From positions 1-10,017 of the forward strand of contig JAVVFH010000125.1 in NCBI GenBank assembly GCA_032250585.1: a DNA stretch of 10,017 nt. The letters run 5' to 3'. The position numbers and the translations under genes are program-made. The stretch's first letter is position 1. The number at the start of each line of letters is the position of its first letter. The notes under the pieces are model-generated. The model saw only the letters and a program-made list of their open reading frames with translations, was not told the origin of the DNA and searched no databases. Source of the DNA: JAVVFH01 sp032250585. GTDB taxonomy: Bacteria > Pseudomonadota > Gammaproteobacteria > Xanthomonadales > SZUA-36. Of the stretch, positions 1-5,376 are shown piece by piece.

Positions 1-1345
1 GCGACATCTCTGACGGCAGCGTCAACAGCGGCGGGTTGAGTTCGTACCCATTTACGCCGTCGATGGCCGATTCGTAGATCTCCACCGCGCCGGTCACGTA
101 ACCGGAGTAAACGCCCACTTCGACGCTGTTGTCCAGGTAATCCCCCGGAAAAAGATTCAGGCCTTCCTGGCGCAGATCCTGGGCGACTTGCCAGAAACCG
201 TTTTTGCGCACCATGCGGCAGGCTTCCATGTAATCACTGCCGCCCGATTCGGCCAGAGTGAGCCCGCCGTTGCTGTCGCGAGCGTAGTGTTTGTGGTCTC
301 CAGCCAGCAAACCGCTGTCCCAGTAATCCGCCGATGCACGGAATGGGTCGTGGCGCGCGCGGCCGGGGTCGTTCGCATCGTCTTCCTCGCCGACACCCCC
401 GTCGTGGTGATCGCGGCAACAGATGGTGCACAGCTTGCTTTGCACGTTGGATGTGCTGACACCGTAGGTCTTGGACACGAATTCACCGCGGCTGTAGTCA
501 TTACCGTCCCAGACCGTCGGGCGCAGCCCGCCCTCGGCGGGCGTGCCAGGCACACGCAACGCGCAGTTGCAGCTGATCGCACGGAATTCTTCGCGGCGCA
601 GAAAGGTTGCGCCTGCGGCGTCCTGCGAATAGGTGACCACGTCGAAGGTCGTCTCTGCCAGCTCATCAGAACGGATCACTTTCGGCAGCGGTGTGGTCGA
701 CTCCTTGAACTTGTTTTCACCTAGAGAAATGGAAATGATGTCCGGATTGCTGCCTGGATTGTACTCGATGCTTGGGAAATACAGACCGCCGGTGCCGCCG
801 GTCGCAGACTTCGCGTCGGCTGCAGAGGTAATCGAGGAGATGATCTCGGTCAGCTTGACGGAACCGCTGCCCAGCCTGCCCTGCGTGGTGTTGGCTGCAT
901 CAACGGTAAACTCGGGTCCATCGGCCCATCCGACGTCGACCCGCATCAGTTTGAAATCCGAAACCGCTGCAATGACGGGTTCCGTGGTGCTGAACAGACC
1001 CGTCGTCCTGTCGTACCAGTAGTCCGTAACGTCGATGTTCAGATTGTAGTCAATACCACCTCGCGAGACGGCGTACTGCATCGACTCGATGTCCAGATAT
1101 GCATATTCAATCCCGTCCGGATCCTTCGTGACGCGGCTGAAACCACGGTGCCTCTCGATCGCGTCCTCCGCGACATTGATGGCGATCGTTCGATTGGCCG
1201 CATCACCCGCCGACCGCGCCAGTCCGCCCTGCAGCTGTGTCAGGCCCAGCATGCCGATGGAAAAAATCAGAATACCGATCAGCACTTCGAGCAAGGACAT
1301 GCCGTGCTGCGCGCGGATTCGATTAGCTGTCTTGGCGTTTCTCAT
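1..1345 (-). CDS. PilV-like minor prepilin with very long Cys/His-rich ectodomain (3' end beyond window)
   Basis: Frame open without a stop from the ATG at 1345 to the left edge, at least 448 residues; the C-terminus is missing. The N-terminus carries a class III signal peptide cut after G15 (QHG/MSLLEVLIGI), with Glu at mature position 5 and the hydrophobic helix ending IGMLGLTQLQ, the hallmark of PilV-type minor pilins processed by the prepilin peptidase. A pilin-like body with a VDVGWAD strand follows to about residue 185. The remaining 260 or more residues are unlike ordinary PilV, which is usually 150-200 residues. This extension has six cysteines (C259, C261, C306, C309, C310, C376), a CTICCRDHHD cluster at 306-315, H332 and a DHKHY motif with H351 and H353. 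It is the fourth gene of the operon, starting 10 bases after pilX with GAGGG overlapping the pilX stop. Inferred role: a tip minor pilin with an adhesive, metal-binding or disulfide-stabilised head. The family call is firm for the N-terminus only. Confidence 0.85.
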   Translation of the reverse strand, partial: MRNAKTANRIRAQHGMSLLEVLIGILIFSIGMLGLTQLQGGLARSAGDAANRTIAINVAEDAIERHRGFSRVTKDPDGIEYAYLDIESMQYAVSRGGIDYNLNIDVTDYWYDRTTGLFSTTEPVIAAVSDFKLMRVDVGWADGPEFTVDAANTTQGRLGSGSVKLTEIISSITSAADAKSATGGTGGLYFPSIEYNPGSNPDIISISLGENKFKESTTPLPKVIRSDELAETTFDVVTYSQDAAGATFLRREEFRAISCNCALRVPGTPAEGGLRPTVWDGNDYSRGEFVSKTYGVSTSNVQSKLCTICCRDHHDGGVGEEDDANDPGRARHDPFRASADYWDSGLLAGDHKHYARDSNGGLTLAESGGSDYMEACRMVRKNGFWQVAQDLRQEGLNLFPGDYLDNSVEVGVYSGYVTGAVEIYESAIDGVNGYELNPPLLTLPSEMS

Positions 1346-1352
1346 GTGGCTA

Positions 1353-1357
1353 CCCTC
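1353..1357 (-). promoter_or_regulatory. Ribosome binding site of the PilV-like gene
   Basis: GAGGG on the minus strand lies 7 bases ahead of the ATG at 1345 and overlaps the TGA stop of the PilX-like gene (TGAGGG). This fixes the start of the left-most gene and suggests that its translation is coupled to that of pilX. Confidence 0.7.
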
Positions 1358-2834
1358 ATTCCCAGTCTCGGTGAAAGTCGGTCCAGCCCCCGGCCAGCGT
1401 GCCGATGCCGCCCGTACCGGCGATGATATGGGCTACCGTCTCGACGTAGATCAGCTGGAAGGTACCGCTAAACGCGCCAATGGCCGCGTCGATGATCGCC
1501 GCACCGTAAATCGTGTTGTTGCCGCTCGATTCGAGGACCGCTGCCGAATCCTCGACGTCGGTCAGGTACAGCGTGCCGAATATTTTCGTCCCCCCGTTGA
1601 AGCGGATCGTCGAGGCGGCCGAGATCAACATCACCGGCGCATGCTGCGAGCCGATCACGGTATTGGCACCGATATGGCACAGTGGGCCGGTCACCCAATA
1701 GGTGCCGAAGGAGTTAGGACCCAACTCGCTGCAATCGTCGATGATCTGCGCCTGGCTCTTGATCGCTTCGAAATGCGTTTTCGGAATGCCAAAGTAGAAG
1801 GTGAACAGGTCACAGGGAAACTCGTGGTCGACGTCGATGTCGATGCCGACGACGTCGTCCGTCCCCTGCGTATAGCTGAGTGACTCGTCTCTGGAACAGC
1901 TGCAGCTGCCGGGACATTCTAGACTGTCCGGCACATCATCCGTCTCGTACCATTCATGCAATTCGCAGGTTGCCCAGGCGCTGCCGCTGGGGTCAGCGCT
2001 GCCTTGACCGGCACAGCTGGTGTTGCCGTTCAGCCACACGGACACCGGCACGCCGAGACCGCCGCCGTTCGGGTTGGGCACGATTTCGGCGTTGCCAGAG
2101 GGCGGCCAGGTCGTGCGCGTGGTCAGCGGAACGCCGGGGCCGTTGCCACCGGACAGCACGCCGTAATTGGTCATCGGTTCCGACACCAGCGCCTCGGCCC
2201 GGCAGGTTCCGCCATCGCAGTCGGCCTCCCCCCGGGCCAGGATCGTGATCATGTAATGGTATTCGTCGGCGAAGTTCGGATCCTTACTGCAGCCCTGCAC
2301 CGGCGGTGAAGTGAATTCGCTGACCATCAACTTGCACAAAAGTGCGTGCACGGTGACTTGCTGCCCGGTGCCGGCCAGCAGGGCATTGGTGTTCAGCGCG
2401 ACAGCGTTAGAACCGTTGAACGAGTAATAATAGCTCTCGGCCCGACGCTCGGGATTGGATTCAGCAAAACAGGGATGCGACCCCCGCCCCGCTGACAGAT
2501 CGGCCTCGCTGCAGGGCAGCCAGCGTAACTCGGCCCCCGGGGCGAGCCAGCCGTCCGTGCCGTCGGGCAGTTTATCGATGCGGTCGGAGGCGATCAGCGC
2601 CGAGTTGGCGATGATCAGTTCCTTCGCGTGCTGGATGCCGGTTTCGGCGGCGTGCAGTGCGAGCTTCTGGCGTACCTCGTTGGCGGACATGCGCTGCTCG
2701 GCGACGCCGGCACGCAAGGCGAAAACCATCATCAGGGTCAGCATCACCAGAATCATGACGCCGGTCATAATCGTCAACATGCCGCGCTGACTTTGTCGCG
2801 GCGCGCGTTTATCCAATCGCTTTTTCATGATCAT
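1356..2834 (-). CDS. pilX: PilX-like minor prepilin with long C-terminal domain
   Basis: 492 residues. The class III signal sequence ends at G18 (QSQRG/MLTIM), followed by a hydrophobic helix and a segment with LALHAAETGIQHAKE, as in the PilX N-terminal family. Mature position 5 is Met rather than Glu, which is common in PilX proteins and allows a tip position. Usual PilX is 150-200 residues; this one has about 300 more. The ectodomain has 14 cysteines, an even number, including C307, C311 and C313 in CPGSCSC, consistent with periplasmic disulfides. Residues about 390-480 are short hydrophobic strands separated by Gly/Asn turns (TVIGSQ, TIRFNGG, GTLYLTD, NNTIYGAA), resembling a beta-helix or bactofilin-like stack. 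The protein ends AGGWTDFHRDWE. ATG at 2834 overlaps the stop of a small upstream frame; ATG at 2828 is the alternative start. Inferred role: part of the pilus initiation complex with PilW, PilV and FimT/U, perhaps presenting a tip domain. Confidence 0.85.
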   Translation of the reverse strand: MIMKKRLDKRAPRQSQRGMLTIMTGVMILVMLTLMMVFALRAGVAEQRMSANEVRQKLALHAAETGIQHAKELIIANSALIASDRIDKLPDGTDGWLAPGAELRWLPCSEADLSAGRGSHPCFAESNPERRAESYYYSFNGSNAVALNTNALLAGTGQQVTVHALLCKLMVSEFTSPPVQGCSKDPNFADEYHYMITILARGEADCDGGTCRAEALVSEPMTNYGVLSGGNGPGVPLTTRTTWPPSGNAEIVPNPNGGGLGVPVSVWLNGNTSCAGQGSADPSGSAWATCELHEWYETDDVPDSLECPGSCSCSRDESLSYTQGTDDVVGIDIDVDHEFPCDLFTFYFGIPKTHFEAIKSQAQIIDDCSELGPNSFGTYWVTGPLCHIGANTVIGSQHAPVMLISAASTIRFNGGTKIFGTLYLTDVEDSAAVLESSGNNTIYGAAIIDAAIGAFSGTFQLIYVETVAHIIAGTGGIGTLAGGWTDFHRDWE

Positions 2835-2893
2835 CGGCTGCGATGCCTGCGGCTGTCGTATGGGAATCGGGTCCGTTCGATTGTCTGGATCAT
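2831..2893 (-). CDS. Possible 20-residue leader ORF coupled to pilX
   Basis: ATG at 2893 is preceded by AGGAG with an ideal 8-base gap, the strongest initiation signal in this intergenic stretch. The frame encodes 20 residues beginning MIQTIERTRF and ending in an Arg-rich tail (RRHRSR), then TGA at 2831-2833 overlapping the pilX ATG as ATGA. PilX itself has no clear ribosome binding site, so the small frame may deliver ribosomes to pilX by termination-reinitiation. The peptide resembles nothing I know and may have no function of its own. Too short to prove by inspection. Confidence 0.4.
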   Translation of the reverse strand: MIQTIERTRFPYDSRRHRSR

Positions 2894-2901
2894 TCTTTAA
2901 T

Positions 2902-2906
2902 CTCCT
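2902..2906 (-). promoter_or_regulatory. Strong ribosome binding site ahead of the pilX leader ORF
   Basis: AGGAG on the minus strand, 8 bases from the ATG at 2893 and about 67 bases from the pilX start. It is too far away to serve pilX directly, which is why the small coupled frame was considered. Confidence 0.55.
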
Positions 2907-2980
2907 GCATTCCGGTCGGAAATAGCCCCGCCCGGCTTGAATATTTCAACCTGCCCCCTGTGATGGCGCGCGACAATGGA

Positions 2981-3670
2981 CTAGAAGTACAGGTTATTTC
3001 TCAGCTTGATCACATTCTCGATGTTGCGCGTGATGCTGGCATCGGCGATCAGCTGCCCACTCATACTGAAACGCAGTTTTCGTACTTTCTGCTGAAACTG
3101 GGTGCCGTCGCCGTCGTCCCAAATCACTTCGGAGTAGGACAGTTGGTCATCGACTGAAAAGGCCGTGATTGCGATGTCGTCGGGGTCGGTAACCAACATC
3201 CAGTTTGCGTCATCCAACCTGCAGTCCGGGACGGAATTACCAACCCACATCTCGATGGCACCTACCCCGTTGTGTATCGTGCGTCTAAAAGCGCCTGCCG
3301 CGTTATCGGTCATGTCGCCGTTGAAATTACGATCCAGCTGGAAAACGAAACAGTTTCCTTCGGTCGCGATCAGCACGTCCCCGGCCCAGGTGATGGTCCC
3401 GTCCACCGCACAATCAGGATTGGCAAAGCACAGCACAGAATCGGCCGTGTAATTGCTGCGGCGCACATCGCGGGTCATCATCTGCAGGGTGATGCGCATG
3501 TCATCGGTCAGCTTGGTCATCTTGATCAAGCGCGCGGTGCTGGCGAGAGAATTGGACATCAGGCCGAGCATGGTGAGCGTGACGACCAGACTGAGGCCGG
3601 TCGCCACCATCAATTCCATCAGGCTGTAACCCCGCAATCTGCGGACCGGACCGGCGTTGTTCCTGTTCAT
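2981..3670 (-). CDS. pilW: PilW-like minor prepilin
   Basis: 229 residues from the ATG at 3670. The class III signal peptide is MNRNNAGPVRRLRG, cut after G14, then YSLMELMVATGLSL with Glu19 at mature position 5 and a hydrophobic helix: the PilW/PilJ-type N-terminus. The body is about 200 residues, close to a small PilW, with four cysteines (VLCFANPDC, GNCF, PDCRLD) and an Asp-rich middle (DRNFNGDMTDN) that could bind calcium; that is inference. The frame can be extended five codons to a TTG at 3685, but the TTG lies inside the GGAGG ribosome binding site, so the ATG is preferred. It is the second gene of the operon, 27 bases after fimT. PilW connects PilX and PilV/PilE in the minor-pilin priming complex of type IV pili in Pseudomonas; the same role is inferred here. 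Confidence 0.85.
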   Translation of the reverse strand: MNRNNAGPVRRLRGYSLMELMVATGLSLVVTLTMLGLMSNSLASTARLIKMTKLTDDMRITLQMMTRDVRRSNYTADSVLCFANPDCAVDGTITWAGDVLIATEGNCFVFQLDRNFNGDMTDNAAGAFRRTIHNGVGAIEMWVGNSVPDCRLDDANWMLVTDPDDIAITAFSVDDQLSYSEVIWDDGDGTQFQQKVRKLRFSMSGQLIADASITRNIENVIKLRNNLYF

Positions 3671-3678
3671 AGAGTCAA

Positions 3679-3683
3679 CCTCC
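3679..3683 (-). promoter_or_regulatory. Ribosome binding site of pilW
   Basis: GGAGG on the minus strand, 8 bases before the ATG at 3670. It decides for that ATG over the upstream in-frame TTG at 3685, which would overlap the site. Confidence 0.75.
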
Positions 3684-3697
3684 AAAAAAGCGGCTAT

Positions 3698-4321
3698 TCA
3701 GGACCCTGACGGGCAGGCATGGAAACCGTGTATGCCGTTGCTCGCCTGCGGAACGCAGACCGAGACCCGGCCCGTGCTCACCAGGTTCAGACTCATCTGG
3801 TAGCTGCCATCGCCGGCGCTCAGGCCCAGCGTCAGCGCGTCGGACGGGTCGGTGAATATGCCGCGCACCGGATCGAACTGGTAACTGCCATCGCCCGACG
3901 CGGAATGAATCAGATTGCGCGCCTGGACGTCGCTGTTGCGCAACACCCACGGCATGTTGTCAAGTTCGCACCAGGATGACTCCGTAGGATCCGTTTGCAT
4001 GCAGTCGCAGGCGTTTCGACCCAGCACAGCACCAATGCACCACTGTCCATCGTCTCCGATCGAATAGGCCACCGTAACCGGGCGGTTACGCTTGATGGAC
4101 TCGCTTTGAATGGTGTTGACGAAGGCGAGGATCAGCTCGGCACCCTGAGTGATGCGCCGTTTTTCGACCGCGTCCTGGTACGACGGCACCGCCAGGGTGA
4201 CCAGAATCAGGATCAAGGCGACGGACGTCATGACTTCGACGGTGCTGAATCCGGACCCACTTGGTCCAAACGAAGCCGACCTCTCCGCCGGCGCGGTATT
4301 GCCCCTGAATATCCCCTTCAT
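3698..4321 (-). CDS. FimT/FimU (GspH-type) minor prepilin
   Basis: 207 residues from the ATG at 4321. The signal peptide is rather long (24 residues, ending PSGSG), cut before FSTVEVMTSVALILILVTLAVPSYQD; Glu29 is mature position 5 and the AVPSYQD ending of the helix is typical of FimT/FimU/GspH. The body has six cysteines and ends GRVSVCVPQ...GFHACPSGS, resembling the C-terminal Cys pair often found in FimT/FimU-type pilins. First gene of the operon; FimU/FimT commonly leads minor-pilin operons. It probably links the tip complex to the major pilin, and in some species FimT binds DNA during uptake; which applies here cannot be told. A TTG two codons upstream (4327) touches the ribosome binding site AAGGAAGG and is less likely. 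FimT and FimU cannot be separated by eye. Confidence 0.85.
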   Translation of the reverse strand: MKGIFRGNTAPAERSASFGPSGSGFSTVEVMTSVALILILVTLAVPSYQDAVEKRRITQGAELILAFVNTIQSESIKRNRPVTVAYSIGDDGQWCIGAVLGRNACDCMQTDPTESSWCELDNMPWVLRNSDVQARNLIHSASGDGSYQFDPVRGIFTDPSDALTLGLSAGDGSYQMSLNLVSTGRVSVCVPQASNGIHGFHACPSGS

Positions 4322-4327
4322 TGCCAA

Positions 4328-4335
4328 CCTTCCTT
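4328..4335 (-). promoter_or_regulatory. Ribosome binding site of the fimT-like gene
   Basis: AAGGAAGG on the minus strand, 6 bases before the ATG at 4321. It supports that ATG rather than the TTG at 4327, which abuts the site. Confidence 0.7.
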
Positions 4336-4464
4336 ATTGGCGGGCCTTTCCTGAAAGCCCCCCTTGTTTAATCGACTCACTGACAAAAACGATCCCTTGG
4401 CAACAGTTATACGGACCGGCGTGCGGCGACGGTACTGCTACAATTGACAGTAGAATCCGTAAAG

Positions 4465-4530
4465 TCTGGCAGTCGAGGGGCAAACGGCTTTCGGGTGCCC
4501 GCCCACGAAGCTATCATGGTGACAACCAGA
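4465..4530 (+). other. Possible structured RNA leader element
   Basis: TCTGG (4465-4469) is the exact complement of CCAGA (4526-4530). Inside this pair lie GGGCA (4478-4482) with TGCCC (4496-4500), and TGGT/ACCA (4517-4520 and 4525-4528) with a four-base loop, which competes with the outer helix. Transcribed on the plus strand, this would sit in the leader of the receiver-HPt gene. It contains GGCAAAC but not the other conserved parts of a c-di-GMP-I riboswitch. The helices are short and may be chance. Confidence 0.2.
4467..4482 (+). promoter_or_regulatory. Weak sigma-54-like promoter candidate
   Basis: TGGCAGTCGAGGGGCA keeps the GG and GC dinucleotides with the exact 10-base gap of a -24/-12 promoter and matches TGGCA at the -24 side, but lacks TT before GC. 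It points at the receiver-HPt gene starting at 4609. Low confidence; it overlaps the possible RNA structure and both cannot be fully right. Confidence 0.2.
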
Positions 4531-4599
4531 AAATGAGTTATGTCCGTGCCGGTATCTTCGCTCATGTGCGTAGCCGACAGTCGCCTGATATCCACTTAC

Positions 4600-4604
4600 A
4601 GGAA
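4600..4604 (+). promoter_or_regulatory. Ribosome binding site of the receiver-HPt gene
   Basis: AGGAA lies four bases before the ATG at 4609. The in-frame ATG codons further upstream (4540, 4564) have no comparable site, so 4609 is taken as the start. Confidence 0.65.
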
Positions 4605-4608
4605 ACGT

Positions 4609-5343
4609 ATGAGCAAGCTGAAACAGTCCGGGGAACAGCGTCGCCGAATCCTGTTCGCCGAGGACAACGAGATCAACCAGCGGGTCCTCACCGGAATGCT
4701 GCAGCACCAGGGCTATGACGTCTGTGTCGTTTCGAACGGCGAACAGGTTCTCGATGCCCTGGCCTCCCGGCGTTACGATCTTGTGATCATGGATTGCCTG
4801 ATGCCCGTCATGGATGGCTTCGCCGCGACCCGGAAGATTCGGGCGTCTCGCTCGAAGGACTTCGATTCAAAGATTCCGATACTGGCCATTACAGCCCTGG
4901 CAGCGCCTGGTGACCGCGAAAAATGCCTGGCCGCCGGCATGAACGCTTACATCAGTAAACCGGTCATCGCCAAACAGCTCTACGAGAAGCTGCAGCGGTT
5001 GTTGAACGCCAGCGGGGACCCGGTGGCGATACCGCCACAAGACCCGAAAAATGCGCTCGCGGATATTCTGACGTCGATGTCCGACCGGCTACAGAGTGAT
5101 TGTCAAAAGTGGCGCGCGGATCTTTCACGGCTGGCGGCGGAAGAGGCGCTGGCTGACCTCGGCCGTCTTGCCCATACCATCCGCGGAGCTGCCGATGTGC
5201 TTTGCGAGGCCCCGCTATCGCGAGCGGCGACCAATCTGGAAATGGCTGCGCGAGAAAACCGGAGTGAACCGATGCCGCAATTGACAGCGGCGCTGATTGA
5301 TGAATTGAGACAGCTTGAAACCACACTTCGGAATCCCTCGTGA
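4609..5343 (+). CDS. Stand-alone receiver-HPt phosphorelay protein
   Basis: 244 residues. Residues about 12-133 are a receiver domain: acidic pair E18/D19 (FAEDNEINQRV), phosphoacceptor D62 in VIMDCLMPVMDG, T95 in the switch segment and K117 in the SKP motif. The EDNEIN and MDCLMPVMDG forms are those of receivers in hybrid kinases rather than of transcription factors. After a Pro-rich linker (about 136-147), residues about 150-240 are helical and carry an HPt signature, LAHTIRGAA, with H189 as the likely phosphohistidine. There is no DNA-binding or enzymatic output domain, so it should pass phosphate onward: D62 to H189 to an unlinked regulator. The five-PAS kinase begins 33 bases downstream, very likely co-transcribed, and is the natural phosphodonor for D62. 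Cytoplasmic; no membrane segments. Confidence 0.9.
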   Translation: MSKLKQSGEQRRRILFAEDNEINQRVLTGMLQHQGYDVCVVSNGEQVLDALASRRYDLVIMDCLMPVMDGFAATRKIRASRSKDFDSKIPILAITALAAPGDREKCLAAGMNAYISKPVIAKQLYEKLQRLLNASGDPVAIPPQDPKNALADILTSMSDRLQSDCQKWRADLSRLAAEEALADLGRLAHTIRGAADVLCEAPLSRAATNLEMAARENRSEPMPQLTAALIDELRQLETTLRNPS

Positions 5344-5376
5344 AGACGCTCCCGGGACCCCAGGTCGAGCGATAAT

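Larger units (their letters stand above)
4322..4608. other. Divergent intergenic region between the pilin operon and the signalling operon
   Basis: 287 bases without a convincing gene; the plus-strand frame into the receiver gene can be extended to 4540 but has no ribosome binding site there. The fimT promoter must lie here, yet only isolated elements are seen: a TATAAC-like -10 on the minus strand (4406-4411) without a matching -35, and a perfect TTGACA on the plus strand (4444-4449) without a good -10. Near fimT there is an imperfect inverted repeat (4342-4350 with 4353-4361, one mismatch), which would lie in the fimT leader RNA. Further right is a block of nested complementarity, listed separately. 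Confidence 0.6.

Noticed and set aside
188..724. A 178-codon open frame on the plus strand at the left end
   Set aside because: It is antisense to the PilV-like frame, which is open for 448 codons and starts with a clear prepilin signal and ribosome binding site. The plus frame has no recognisable domain.
2939..2951. TTGAATATTTCAA inverted repeat between pilW and pilX as a terminator
   Set aside because: Five AT-rich base pairs around a three-base loop with no U-tract are too weak, and the genes appear to belong to one operon.
4444..4449. Perfect TTGACA as a sigma-70 -35 box on the plus strand
   Set aside because: With 15-18 base spacing there is no acceptable -10 hexamer (TGGCAG at 17), so a promoter call is not supported.
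4478..4530. c-di-GMP-I (GEMM) riboswitch suggested by GGCAAAC followed by ACGAAGC
   Set aside because: The conserved ACGCAAAGC segment, the GNRA-capped stem and the receptor helix ending in GGUAGC are not present in recognisable form.
4540..4608. Longer N-terminus for the receiver-HPt protein from ATG at 4540 or 4564
   Set aside because: No ribosome binding site precedes either codon, the extra residues are not part of the receiver fold, and the ATG at 4609 has AGGAA in place.
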